Assembly: GCF_932274485.2 (NCBI RefSeq)
Contig: NC_065880.2
Coordinates: 51,570,894 to 51,634,893, forward strand
Direction of reading: 5' to 3'
DNA from: Patella vulgata
Lineage: Eukaryota; Mollusca; Gastropoda; Patellidae
Length of the DNA: 64,000 bases
In this document: positions 35,119 to 46,849 of the stretch, in pieces
How positions within the stretch are numbered: the stretch's first letter is position 1
Layout: each line of letters begins with the position of its first letter
Notes under the pieces: model-generated
Told to the model about the DNA's origin: nothing
The model's database searches: none
The model's input: only the letters and a program-made list of their open reading frames with translations
Translations under genes and position numbers: made by a program

Positions 35119-38100
35119 AAACTTTTCGGTACGTATAGCCAATGGTTACTGTATCCACTTTAAGGTAAGTTCACACCAATCTGATTAAAATTAATTCAGC
35201 TATTAACGTTTTTAATTTTTCAATTAGGACCTTAACCCAGTTGATTGGCTGGTGATGTCACAGGGACTACACATAGTATATACATTATCTCTACAATATA
35301 TCACTGTCTGTATAATATATCACTGTCTATACACAACACCAGTTGACAAGTGTTTACTGACGGTCCAATTAACATATGACTGACCTAATCATAATTTCCA
35401 ACTTATCGATTAGAGATTTGTGATCGGAATATTTTAGAGTGAATTTAAAATGCCATATCATGCCGTAGATCCAATAAGCTGCCACGTAGCAATTGAGGAC
35501 GATCCAAGCAATTAGCACATTTACAGTTAATTTGGATAACCCTGTAACACTTAATATCCCAAACTATTCTCTATAAGTACAGAAATACATATGGTGCCAT
35601 ACACAAAGAACAACTTTTATTGTAACTCCATTTGAAATTCACAGTGAATATGGAATTTTCCGATGACTATGCATAACAATAGATCGCCCTCAGTTCTCAA
35701 CCAATCAACGCTAGGAATCTTATTACCATGTACGGTTCTGTGCATACTATGGGTGTAGAAGCTAAAGTTATTTTTTGGTGCGAAAATTGCATAATTTATA
35801 TTCAGATTTCATATCAAGTCAATTAAATGTTGTCTAAACACAAATCAACAAATAATGCAAGGCTACTTTATTACAAAAACATTGGTAAACAAAGCTGTTG
35901 ATTATTGGGTAAATAATAATTATAAACAACAACTAACATGTGTACGATTCAACGATTAGTTGTGGTGTGGAGAAATGTTTGTAGAAAAGTGTCCATGTAA
36001 CTTTGTTTGTTCGTTCGTTCGTGGGGTATTACATCCGCTTTCACCTAGAGTGATGTCTTTGATCTGGCCGTCGTAAAAAAAGATAATTACCTAATCAGCG
36101 TTCTTAATCCCACAAAAACTCAAGGTGTAAATTAATTTATGACCCCATGTCTGTGCAACTTTAGTCGGATTGATTAATGATAGATATTAATGACACTACA
36201 CTTGCCATATTATTATTAATACACAAAGATAGTTAGATGCCCCTCCTCAATCTGTTATTTGATTTAGATGGTTACCAACAAAATTAATAAAGTAAAATTT
36301 ATTTGTACTATTAATTCCAACATATATTGAGATATATTTTCGTATTTCATTTTTATTGACTAATTGAGAGTAATGAAGTCAAATCCACGCAGAGAAAGTA
36401 AGGTGCCGTACGATGGCTACAGGAAAACAAGATACAGTTGGCTACTCTGATAACGGATCGTCATTTACAAATCGCGTTTCAGTCATGTTTGACTTTTATG
36501 ATACATTTTGCATAACCACATCTTTTTACTCCTGTATACAATACTCTTCTGATGGAAATGTATCTCAAATCATTTGGACTGCACACGATGGTAGAGGGAC
36601 TCAAAAAGTTACTTTAAAATTTTTAAAATTGCTGTTGTGAGAAGAGACGGCAGGTCATCTTCTCACTTTGTCAAAATTATCGATGCTCTAAATTTATATC
36701 ATTATTACTTGAACCATTTCACCTCGTAATAGCCCAAATTTTATCATTTCTATTGGATTCATAGATTTTTGTAGTGCCGTCGACAACAATTTCACACCAA
36801 TCTTGCTGTTTTAATCAGAAGCTAATTATAGTTGGTTTACTGTCGGCTTACTCTCATTAAAATGACACAGGGATATGGCTACATCGTCTGTTATGACATT
36901 ATAAAACAAATTCTAAATTGGATCTTAAATTGAACAACCCAACGGTGAGGCTGATGTCCCCCGCCCAAATCCCAAAATAAATAGATGACACATATTAATT
37001 AATCACACATTAATCACTTTTTTTCAAAAGTATCAAGCAATCAAACTGATTATCAACTATACACTATGTTTCATCACTCTCTATCAGATAGAATCAAAGT
37101 TATCTTGTCCCAAAGCATCGACCAATGAAATTGCTTGGCTCTGCTTAGCTTTACCTTGAAATGTTAATCATTGAACTCGGTCAAGACATTCACCTATTGA
37201 ACATCTACATCAAGTTTAACCATGCTACCTTAATTAAAAGCAGGGTTGTTATGTTCCAAAGTCTTGACCAATCAAATTGCTTATCGCTCCTTAGCCTAAG
37301 CAGAAAATTTCATCATCGAACTTGACGAATCTATATTCAGAGTTTCATCACTCTCACTTAATTATAACCAAAGTTATCGTTCCCCAGCATCAACCAATCA
37401 GATTGCTTATCTCTGCTTACCCTAAGCAGACAATGTTTATCACATTCACCTAACAAACGCCTACACCCAGTTTTAACATTAGAAGGAGAGTTATTGTGTT
37501 CCAATTCTAGACCAATCAAATTTCTTAATGCTCTGCTTACCCTGAGCAGAAAATGCCCATTATCGAACTTAGTCAAGGTATTGATGTGATAAAACTATAC
37601 ACCAAGTTTCCTCAATCTCACTTAATTTGAACTAAAGTCATTGCGTTCCAAAGCATCAACCAATCAAATTGCTTATCTCTGCTTACCCTAAGCAGAAAAT
37701 GCCCATCTTTGAGCTCCATCAAGGCATTGATCAAATTGCTTATCTCTGCTTACTCTATGCAGAAAATGCTCATCTTCGAACTCCATCAAGGTATTGACCT
37801 AATAAACACCTACACCAAGTTTTTGTGTCCCAAAAAGTGTGACAGACTGACGGACAGACAGACAGACTTTAATAGTTCCCTGCTTTCTTCGAAAGGTGGG
37901 GGACAATTAAAATAAATTACAAAACAAATTATTCCGTAGTCAATTGTTTTATCTTATTAGGGGAATGAATACACACGCCATCTGTATATAGGTAATTAAG
38001 GAACAAATATTATGAATATGCATTCGGGCACTGTGACATCACTGGCATCTGAGGGGATTAAGGGTGTTTTTGATAATTGGCAAAGATTTTTTTACGGGAG

Positions 38101-38213
38101 GTCTCTTTTTGCGACTTTGAGTGAAGATAGCTGAATTAATTTTAATCAGATTGGTGTGAACTTGCCGTAAAGTGGATATAGTAACCATTGGCTATGCGTA
38201 CCAAAAAGTTTTC
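35119..38213. mobile_element. Long-TIR non-autonomous DNA element, ~3.1 kb
   Basis: The left arm from 35119 (ACTTTTCGGTACGTATAGCC, CAATGGTTACTGTATCCACT, AAGTTCACACCAATCTGATT) is repeated inverted at 38107-38213. About 85 terminal bases pair closely, with looser pairing further in around 'tgatgtcacag'. The interior shows no transposase and contains a Fam3 copy. Fam4 sequence lies on both sides. TTATGC occurs near both ends but not at the exact borders. Confidence 0.82.
36933..37906 (+). repeat. Fam3 copy inside the long-TIR element
   Basis: TGTCCCCCGCC at the left and the inverse GGTGGGGGACA at the right. The core has units marked 'caatcaaattgcttatctct' with 'cctaagcagaaaatg'. Near the end is 'gtgtgacagactgacggaca'. 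Confidence 0.85.
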
Positions 38214-38224
38214 TCGCCCGTCTT

Positions 38225-38460
38225 ATGCGCCCTTTAAAACATGCTGTGGTTTAATGTTTATGGAACCATTAAGCATTAAGTTTACAGGGTTTAGATAAGT
38301 GCTACTAACAGGAGCTATTTGGATTGGGTAACTGTGAAAAACCTCTGTGGATGAATGTCAATGGCCTAAATAGGCATGGTAGATCGACATTATGGCAACA
38401 GAGCTTAGGGTTACAGGGAATAAATAGATGTTAATCAATTATGGTTAGGGTCTTTGTATC
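38225..38460. repeat. Fam4 array, right-hand remainder
   Basis: 'aaaaacctctgtggatgaat', 'ggcctaaataggcatggtag' and 'cagagcttagggttacaggg' continue the array interrupted by the long-TIR element. Confidence 0.72.
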
Positions 38461-39312
38461 ATCACACTGCTTCCTTCATGTGCTGTGTCCATGGTTTCCA
38501 ACAACTGAACAAGCCACCAGTGATGCTGATATCCTCAGCCTCAATCTCAAAATCAATAGATGACACTTATCTTTTATCTTTTTGTAAAGCATTGAGCAAT
38601 CAATGGCTTATCTCGACTTAGCCTAAGCAGAAAATGACCATGATCGAACTTTGTCAAGGTTTTGGTGTTGTGAAATTTTTCTCCAATTATCATCACCCAG
38701 TTGAAATCAAAGTTATCAAGTTACAACTTCTTAATCCAGTTGTTTATCTCTGCTTAGCCTCAGTTGAAAAAGCTAATCATTGAAGTCAGTCAAGACTTTT
38801 AACAAATGAACATCTACACCATGTTTCTAAGGTGGCTGATAAGGGACAAGGAAAATAATTTTAATATAATTTCTTTTTTTGTCATTTTCACCCAAGTCAA
38901 TTTTAATTTTCACTCAAGTGATTTTTAATATAATTTATCTTTCTTTATTTTCACCCCAGTCAATTTTAATATAATTTGTTTTCAATAGTTTTCACGCCAG
39001 TCAATTTTAATTTTCACCTGAGTAATTTTCAATATATCGGTAATTTTTTTTTTCGAATTTTCACCCAAGTAATTTTTAATTTAATTTATTTTCTTGAATT
39101 TTCACCTGAGAACATTTTAATTTCCACCCAAACCATATTTTATTTATTTTATATTTTATAATATTCACCCGAGTGATTTATAATTATCACCCAAGTAAAT
39201 TTTGATATGATTTCTATTCTGTTGAATTTCCACCCAGCGTGCGACATCATCTTATCTAGCCTCGCTTCCAAAATGATTGAAACTTGACGAAAGATATGTG
39301 TATTATTCGGTA

Positions 39313-39545
39313 GATAATAAGATCTTTGCTCACTAACCTGGGGGTCCAGTGTTCAATCCATGCATTGGCCGAGAAAGTTCATCTGGATTTTCCAGAACTG
39401 ACAACCTATATTTGTTCGGATGGAACGAAAGACCGAGGTCCCGGGCAAACATTTCCCTCACAGCACACTGTATGGTGTATGCCCGTCTTCATTAGCCCAG
39501 TCAGAGCAGAACAGTAGGACGTTAAACCCGATTTCATTTCATTCT
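39313..39545 (+). mobile_element. SINE-A copy, plus strand, diverged
   Basis: Head 'ctaacctgggggtccagtgt' + 'tcaatcc', middle 'acgaaagaccgaggtccc', a missing central block, then 'gtaggacgttaaacccgatt' and a short TTTCA tail. Confidence 0.75.
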
Positions 39546-40097
39546 TCAGGCCTGGTATCCAAGAAGCGTCTTCTGTGATGGAAAGAATTGTTTGTAAATT
39601 TAACGTCCTGTCGTGACACAAGCTAATAGATATAAAAAGAGCGGTTTTGCTTTATCCTGACTTCAACAGTCTAGCCAAATAGAAAATACTGTACTGAACC
39701 ATAGGCACCGAAACTTAGGTGGAGTAGGGTCCAAATGGGGCCAAATCAGTATATGATAGGTCCTTAATGCCAGAGGGCCCTCACTCGTAGGAGCCCTTAA
39801 TCAAAGTCAGAGGGGTCCCACTTCAATGTAATTGGGCCCAATCGTATGCCTTGGGGTCCACTGTCTCGCCGAATACTATGAAGGGCTCACACGTCAATAT
39901 ATGTGAGGTCCTTATATCTCGGGTGAAAATTCATGAAAATAAATTAAATTAAAAATAATTGGGTGAAAATTCGAAAAAATAAATTACCGGTATATTGAAA
40001 ATTACTCAGGTGAAAATTAAAATTTATTTGGGTGAAAATTATATTAAAATTGACTGGGGTGAAAATTATCGAAAACAAATTATATTAAAAATCAATT

Positions 40098-40372
40098 GAG
40101 AGAGAGAGAGAAATGGGATAATGTCTACTTGACAAAAACTAGGTCATTTCGAGACTAACATACGATTCAATTTTATTTCAATAATTCATTTGTGTGTAGG
40201 GGTCTTTAGTAATGGGAGGAAACCGGAGGACCAGGAGAAAACCCACAAGGTTGGACAGGTGACCCTATTCCTTGTCACGTACACCTGGGGAACGAAACCA
40301 CACCAGATGACTAAATGATAGACCTTATGATACAACGCGCACATGCTAACAATTCGGCCATCCAACACCCCA
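40098..40372 (-). mobile_element. SINE-B, full length, diverged
   Basis: The GA tail at left, then all blocks to the tRNA-like head 'ctaacaattcggccatccaa'. No sure target duplication in the low-complexity surroundings. Confidence 0.85.
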
Positions 40373-40560
40373 AAAATAAAATGGGTGAAAATTAAAATTG
40401 ACTTGGGTGAAAATGACAAAAAAACAAATTATATTAAAATCAACCACTGTATGTTTCAACATTCTACCTCAATTAGAAGTTATTGTGTTACCAAAAAAAG
40501 TGTTGGACAGACAGACACACGAACCCACTTCGAAAGTCAGGTGACAATTATATACAGGGG

Positions 40561-41150
40561 ACACAATTCAATGTAATTCCAACACAATCCTTTATATATT
40601 TACGTTTCTTGTTTGTTATAAGAATTTACATCTGCATTTGTTCATAGTAATAAGAAATATGTAACAAACCTTCATAGCATATCGATATCCTTTTATTTAT
40701 TTCATATACACATTACATACCACAATTCAATTTATATTCTTTGGTTTTCATAATAATTTTTGTCAAAACAAAATAATTCCATAAACGTAATGAATGAAAT
40801 TTATTACATTTCAAAATGGACACCGGAATTGATTGAATTTTGTGATTTTGGAGACTCCCCGCATGTTGACAAACTTTGTTGCCGATGACTATGGGTGACA
40901 TGACCATTTAATAACCCGGCCTTTACATTCTTTCCATTACAACTATCTGAAAGTGTATTGTCATAATAGATTAACTTTAATCACATTTATTCCAAAAATA
41001 TACCAAATCAGGATCCCTTAAAGATGTATTTCTGCGACAGTCAAGAGTCTTAAAACATCAACATTGATTGGAAACCACTTTGAAAATATATTTGTTGCTA
41101 AAACATATCTTGCCTGCTATGAATGTAAATCCTATTCAATTTTAAGTCTG
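40561..41150. other. No gene or clear repeat seen
   Basis: AT-rich unrecognised DNA. Confidence 0.5.
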
Positions 41151-42342
41151 ACAAGCCAACAGTGAGGCTAATGTCCCCTGCCGAGATCCCGAAATAAATA
41201 AATGACACATATTAATTAATTGCACATTGAACTTTTTCAAAAGTATCGTGCAATCAAACTCATTATCAACTATACACTAAAGTTTCACTACTCTCTATTA
41301 GATAGAATCAACGTCAAAGAAATTGCTAAGCTCTGCTTAGCTTTAAGTGGGAAATGTTAATCAATGAACTCAGTCAAGACATTCACCTAATGATCATCTA
41401 AATCTAGTTTAAACATTCTATCTTAGTTAAAAGCAGAGTTGTCAGTTCCAAAGTCATGCATGACCAAAAAATTGCTTATCGCTCCTTAGCCTAAGCAGAA
41501 AATTCTCATCATCGAACTTAGTCATGGTAATCACTTAAATATAACCAAAGTTATCATGCCCAAAAGCTTCAACCAATCAAATTGCTTATCTCTGCTTACC
41601 GTTAGCAGACAATGTTCATTATCAAACTCCATCAATGTATTCACCTAATGAACGCCCACACACGAGTTTGAACATTCTACCTCAATTGGAAGGAGAGTTA
41701 CTGTGTTCCAAAGTCTCTACCAATCAAATTGCTTATCACTCGGCTTACCCTCAGCAGAAAATGTTCATTGTCGAACTTAGTTAAGGCACTGATGTGATGA
41801 AACTATACACCAAGTTTCACCACTCTCATTTAAGTATAACTGAAGTTATCGTGTCCCAAAGCTTCAACCAATCAAATTGCTTCTCTCTGCTTACCCATAG
41901 CAGAAGATTCTCATCTTTGAACTCCATCAAGGCACTCACCTAATAAACACCTACACCAAGTGTGAACATAGTGGTTCAACTAGATAGAGTTATTATGTTC
42001 CAATGTCTTGACCAATCAAATTGCTTATCGCTCTGCTTACCCGGAGCAGAAAATGCTCATTATCGAAATTGGTCAAGGTACTGATATAATGAAACTATAC
42101 ACTCTCACTTAATTAGAACTAAAGTTATCATGTCCCAAAGCATCAACCAATCAAATTGCTTATCTCTGCTTACCCTAAGCAGAAAATGCTCATCTTCGAA
42201 CTCCATCAATGGGACCTAATAAACACTTACACCAAGTTTGAACATTCTAGCTCAATTAGAAGGGGAGTTATTGTGTCCCAAAAAGTGTGACGGACAAACG
42301 AACGAAAAGACAGACGAACCCATTTTAATAGGCGGGGGACAA
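41151..42342 (+). repeat. Fam3 copy, longest in the window
   Basis: The left end 'acaagccaacagtgaggcta' + 'atgtcccctgcc' and right end 'ggcgggggaca' form the inverted termini. 'aatcaaattgctt' occurs at 41575, 41722, 41867, 42014 and 42149, giving spacings of 135-147 bases. Units are not identical, so the array is old. Confidence 0.9.
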
Positions 42343-42379
42343 AAATACTGCCATGACATGTACTGATATGAACTGTTGT

Positions 42380-42605
42380 AAGGGTTGGATTAAGCTTTTA
42401 TAAAGCCCTGGTTGAAAATATCACTGGGGCCCTTGAGTCAACCATGAATAGGGGGCGTATTCCAACACACGCCCACTAATTGACTTATTGTAGTTGCTAA
42501 TATTCTATGCACCTCTTGTTAAACTCTACTGTAGCATAATATGACATTTATCTATGGTACAATCTGTTTTTTTAAAATTATTTGCGAGCACCTAATCCGA
42601 CCCTG
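42380..42605. mobile_element. hAT-like MITE, 226 bp, perfect 8-bp duplication
   Basis: ACTGTTGT at 42372-42379 and 42606-42613. The left end is AAGGGTTGGATTAAG; the inverted right end is CAGGGTCGGATTAGG. It lies 37 bases beyond the end of the Fam3 copy. Confidence 0.85.
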
Positions 42606-42613
42606 ACTGTTGT

Positions 42614-42967
42614 CTATCAAACTTGTGGTTGACATTTAATAATTTCTATTTTAATTTTATTTATTCAGAGTTTATTAAAGACATTCAGCCTATAATTTTA
42701 ATTTTCTAGGTCATAAGAAATATCATATACTTTTATTTAAAATACATTTTCAGATTGCACTAAATGAACTAATTAACTTTAAGAGAACATATCTTTAACA
42801 CAGAAAGCATCAAGCCATCAAAAGAAATACAAGAACATACTACATGCACCATATCAAAAGAAGAAAGAAACAACACCATACAAGTGGTTTCTGCAATTTT
42901 CCACCCAGTAGACAAACACCTACTATGTAAACAATTATATCAAAAAGATAACCCCATATAAGAAGAA
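42614..42967. other. No gene seen
   Basis: AT-rich unrecognised DNA. Confidence 0.5.
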
Positions 42968-44672
42968 AATTTATCAGGCAATGAAAAATATGCTCACAGC
43001 AGCTACATCATCTGAGCGCAGTCAATAATTTTGGTAGCACTATGAATCTTTGAAGCAAAAACTTTATGCCATACTATATGAATCACTATAATATCAATGG
43101 AGTGTTCACAATTGCAAGATTCTGTCACATAATCAAGTAGCTAGAGCTTTCACAAGATTTTACCAATATGAACAAGGGCCAGAACTTGAGAAGTAATTTA
43201 TATAAATTGTTGACTTCTCTGTTTCACTAAATTTAGCAAAGCAAAGTCAGATGATAACCTTTGTTGCAAGAGCATTCACAAGAATTTACAAGATAGGTTG
43301 CCAGGCAACAAAGCATACGCCCACAGCAGCTAAATCGTCCGAGCAGTCGACAAGGGTTGTCACATATTTATTCTTTTGTAGGTAATTAGGGGAATTTAAT
43401 TGACAATTTCATACAGATGACATTATAATTTCCGTTGTTTGAAGGTTCACAAGGTTCTAAAATCTAAAACAAGGGCCGTAAGTTCAAATTTGACAGGCTT
43501 TTTTCGTTTTAATAATTCAAATAATGCATATGAATTTCATACAGATCGGATGATAACTTTTGTTGTTCGAAAGTTCACAAAGTTCAACAAAGTAAATCAA
43601 GGGCCATAACTCTAGACGTAATTGATGGAAATTGCTGACATTCAATAGGCTTGTTTGTCTTCATTTCACTAATTTAGGTGATAACTGAAACTCAATAGGC
43701 TTGTTCGTTTTACTAATTTAAATGATACATATAAATTTCATACAGATCGGATAATAACTTTTGTCATTAGAGCATTCACAAGATTCAACAAAGTGAAACA
43801 AGGGCCATAACTCTAGATGTAATTAACGGAAATTGCTGAAATTCAATAGGCTTCTTTGTTTTACTAATTTAAATGATGCATATAAATTTCATACAGGTCG
43901 GTTGATAACTTTTGTCGTTAAAGCGTTCACAAGGTGCAACAACGTGAAACAAGGGCCATAACTCCAGAAGAAATTAATGGCAATTGCTGAAATTCAATAG
44001 GCTTCTTCATTTCACTAATTTAAATGATGCATATCATTTTCATACAGATCGGTTGATAACTTTTGTCATTAGAGCGTTCACAACATTCAACGAAGTGAAA
44101 CAAGGGCCATAACTCTAGATGTAATTAACGGAAATTGCTGAAATTCAATAGGCTTCTTTGTTTTACTAATTTAAATGATGCATATAAATTTCATACAGAT
44201 CGGTTGATAACTTCTGTCGTTAGAGCGTTCACAAGGTGCAACAAAGTTAAACAAGGGCCATAACTCCAGAAGAAATTAACAGAAGTTATTGAAATTAAAT
44301 AGGATTCTTCATCTCACTAATGCAAACAACATATATCAATTTCAAAACAATCGGTTGATAAATGTAGTCTGTAGAGTGTTCACAAGAAATTGTGGACGAT
44401 GGATGGACGGACCGGCAATATACGACCACATTTCCATGTGGGCTTATAAAAATGAATAAGGGCCATAACTCTGGAAGTTATTATCAGAAATCGTTTCAAT
44501 TCAAAAGTCCTCTTCATCTCACTAATGTAAACAACATGAATAAATTTTAAAAAGTGCTGATTAATTGATGTAGTCTGTGGTTGTGGAGTGTTAAAAAGAA
44601 ATTGTAGATGACGGACGAAAGGATAATGGCAACAACAATATAGAACCACATTTCCAAGTGTGCGTAAATACT
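42968..44672 (+). repeat. Older Fam1 copy, split by a younger one
   Basis: The left part 42968-43290 ('caggcaatgaaaaatatgct', 'agagcattcacaagaattta') and the right part 44448-44672 ('gaataagggccataactctg' to 'ccacatttccaagtgtgcgt') read as one continuous copy once 43291-44447 is taken out. Confidence 0.75.
43291..44447 (+). repeat. Fam1 copy, best preserved, 151-bp tandem core
   Basis: Starts AGATAGGTTGCCAGGCAAC, then 'catacgcccacagcagct'; closes with 'accacatttccatgtgggct' + 'tataa'. 'ggccataact' at 43803, 43954, 44105 and 44256 gives a strict 151-bp period with high unit identity. The element begins with a palindrome (GTTGCCAGGCAAC) and ends with one (CACATTTCCATGTG). It lies within an older Fam1 copy. 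Confidence 0.9.
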
Positions 44673-44916
44673 TGCGTAAATTAGATTAAACTGAGTACCC
44701 ATATCGCTCATTCTACAAATAAATTTCACATGGTCGTGATTAAAAATGTATGGAGGTAATGGGCAGGGCCTAATTTTTGGGGTTGATTTCAAATATTAGA
44801 GAAGTTATGTATTCAAAGTCAAACAGTATAGAGTAACAACTTAAATGTGTTGGATCTGCCACAGCTATGGATTTAATGAGCCGCATCAATAAGTTAATAC
44901 CAAAGTATAAAGAGTT
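44673..44916. other. Short unique stretch
   Basis: Nothing recognised between Fam1 and the SINE-B pair. Confidence 0.5.
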
Positions 44917-44928
44917 ATGTCTGCTGCA

Positions 44929-45084
44929 GAGAGAGAGAAATGGGGTTTACCGTCCACTCGACACAAACTAGGTCATTTCGGGACTAACATATGGTTTAAT
45001 TTTATTTCAATAATTTGCTTGCGCGTAGGGGTCTTTAGCAGTGGGAGGAAACCGGAGGACCCGGAGAAAACCCACAAGGTTGGA
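44929..45084 (-). mobile_element. SINE-B, truncated, perfect 12-bp duplication
   Basis: Flanks ATGTCTGCTGCA (44917-44928 and 45085-45096). Stops at 'cacaaggttgga', before box B. Confidence 0.92.
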
Positions 45085-45109
45085 ATGTCTGCTGCAACTC
45101 CATTATATT

Positions 45110-45386
45110 AGGGGAGAGAGAGAGAGAAATGGGGTTTAACATCCACTCAACACAAACTAGGTCATTTAGGGACTAACACATGGTTCAATTTTATTTCAAT
45201 AATTTGCTTGCGCGTAGGGGTCTTTAGCAGTGGGAGGAAACCGGAGGACCCGGAGAAAACCCACGTGGTTGGACAGGTGATCCTACTCCTTGTCACATAT
45301 AACCGGGGATTCGAAACCACGCAAGTTGACTCAATGACAGGCCTTATGATAAAGCATGCACATGCTAACCATTCGGCCACCCCCCC
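45110..45386 (-). mobile_element. SINE-B, full length, second of a close pair
   Basis: Complete from GA tail to head ('gctaaccattcggccacc'). Possible 7-bp duplication TTATATT (45103-45109 and 45387-45393). Only 25 bases separate it from the copy at 44929-45084, same orientation, each with its own flanks, so the two are independent insertions. Confidence 0.88.
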
Positions 45387-45489
45387 TTATATTTGAACTA
45401 ACAGCCGTAGGAGGAATGAAGTTGGTTTTTTGTTAGTTTCCGCCAGTTTAGCACATTATGATTACCCATTGTGATTTTGACTGATAGTA

Positions 45490-45880
45490 TTTACAAGCGG
45501 TTGCCATACAAGATCCGCCCACATTTTGCAAAACATGGATAAAGAACAAGCTAAAAAAAACCCCCAAAAACGTGAATTTTCATCCAATCACAGGCCATAA
45601 TTCAGTCTGAAATGTGCGAATCTCAAAAGGAACTGGGATCTTTAGGTAATAAACACACATTTCAAGTTTCATCAAAATCAGATACACACGGTGACCTCTG
45701 GAGTGTCTACAAGCTAAAACGTGATTTTTCGTACAATCAGGGGCCATAATCCATAAAGTTTCTGTCCAATACATGCCAATATCGAAAGGAACCAATATCT
45801 TTGGGAGATAAACCTATATTTCGTATTTTGTCAAAATCGGATAAAAATTGTGATCTGTAGACTGTCCCGAAACAAATTGT
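45490..45880 (+). repeat. Fam2 copy, short
   Basis: 'acaagcggttgccatacaag' + 'atccgcccacattttgc', two unit fragments with 'gatttttcgtacaatcag', ending at 'gtcccgaaacaaattgtgg' without the closing hairpin. Confidence 0.75.
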
Positions 45881-46839
45881 GGACAGTGTCACAATCATCT
45901 TCAAATCAATATGAGTAACAAACATTGTCATCTCATTAGATAGCAATTATGGGCAATTTTCATTGGTCTACTAGGTTTGCATGCAGACTCATCAGAAATA
46001 GCTGTACTTGTGTTTTTACTTTGTAGTCTACCTAAAACTGTTATATCACTCAACATTTAAAATATATATAATTAATAGTTATAAAGGATATTAGAACAGA
46101 AATTGTGACCTGAAATCTTGAGACAAACAGATGAAGGTGAGGTTCCTTGTCCCTGTTTCTGTGTTTAGAGCCTGTCTTTCCAAACGGAAGATAACTAATA
46201 AAACGATTAATTTGGAATTGACACTATATCTTATTTTTATGATTCACTTGTGTACATGGTTCTTTAAGCGCAGATTGCAGATCTATTCTGCTTCTGTTGC
46301 CTTCTTTGGTAGCCTTGCCATTATGGCGTCAAAAAGTGAAACAAAATTTCAAATCTTACAGTTATGATTGGCAGATGGTATTCATTTTATGTTGATTTAA
46401 AATCTGTTCTTTGTATTGGAGGTTAGAATATCGATCCAAACCAATAATGTTTGTGTACAATTATCAGGATATTACTGATATAGTACTGGTATCAAACATC
46501 AATAATATTAACTAGCTGATAATCTGTCAATTAATTTATGCTGACAGATGACAGATGACTTCATTACCCCGCTCATGTGATCTATTAACCACGAAAGGAT
46601 TTATCAATAGCAATTAGTGAGTGACCAGCAACACCATACATTTCATTGGATTTGTATACATGCATCGGTGTCTTTTATGTATTGTTAGATAGTAAAACTA
46701 AAGCTTGGCATTATTAACTTTTTGTTGGGATATATAATTAAAGATACATTGTCAGGAAAGTATTTATCGGGTGGTTATTTCCAATAAAAGTATGGCAAAT
46801 TTGGTCTATATCAAAGGAATAGACACCCAATCTTACTAC
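45881..46839. other. No gene supported
   Basis: Unique AT-rich DNA. A 78-codon frame at 46131-46367 is not recognisable and has no conserved features. Confidence 0.5.
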
Positions 46840-46849
46840 AAAAATACTG

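Larger units (their letters stand above)
38828..40450. mobile_element. Inverted minisatellite (fold-back) element with 7-bp target duplication
   Basis: ATGTTTC flanks (38821-38827 and 40451-40457). The left arm, 38852-39240, is made of 'ttttcacccaagtcaatttta' units; the right arm, 39915-40440, is the same unit inverted ('gggtgaaaattaaaattgac'). Between them is about 0.7 kb including a SINE-A copy; a SINE-B copy sits in the right arm. Class unknown. Confidence 0.78.
38505..40560 (+). repeat. Fam3 copy split by a 1.6 kb insertion
   Basis: The left part 38505-38827 ends '...cacc atgtttc'; the right part resumes at 40451 with 'atgtttcaacattctacctc'. Together they read like other Fam3 copies ('caccaagtttgaacattctacctc'). 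Confidence 0.8.

Noticed and set aside
36413-36640. A 75-codon frame inside the long-TIR element
   Set aside because: No catalytic motif or resemblance to a transposase; likely chance.
39690-39915. A further hAT-like MITE in the 'aggggtccc' stretch
   Set aside because: G/C-rich clusters are present, but no matching inverted ends or flanking duplication were found.
43803-44256. CRISPR array
   Set aside because: The 151-bp units are contiguous similar repeats without unique spacers, in animal DNA.
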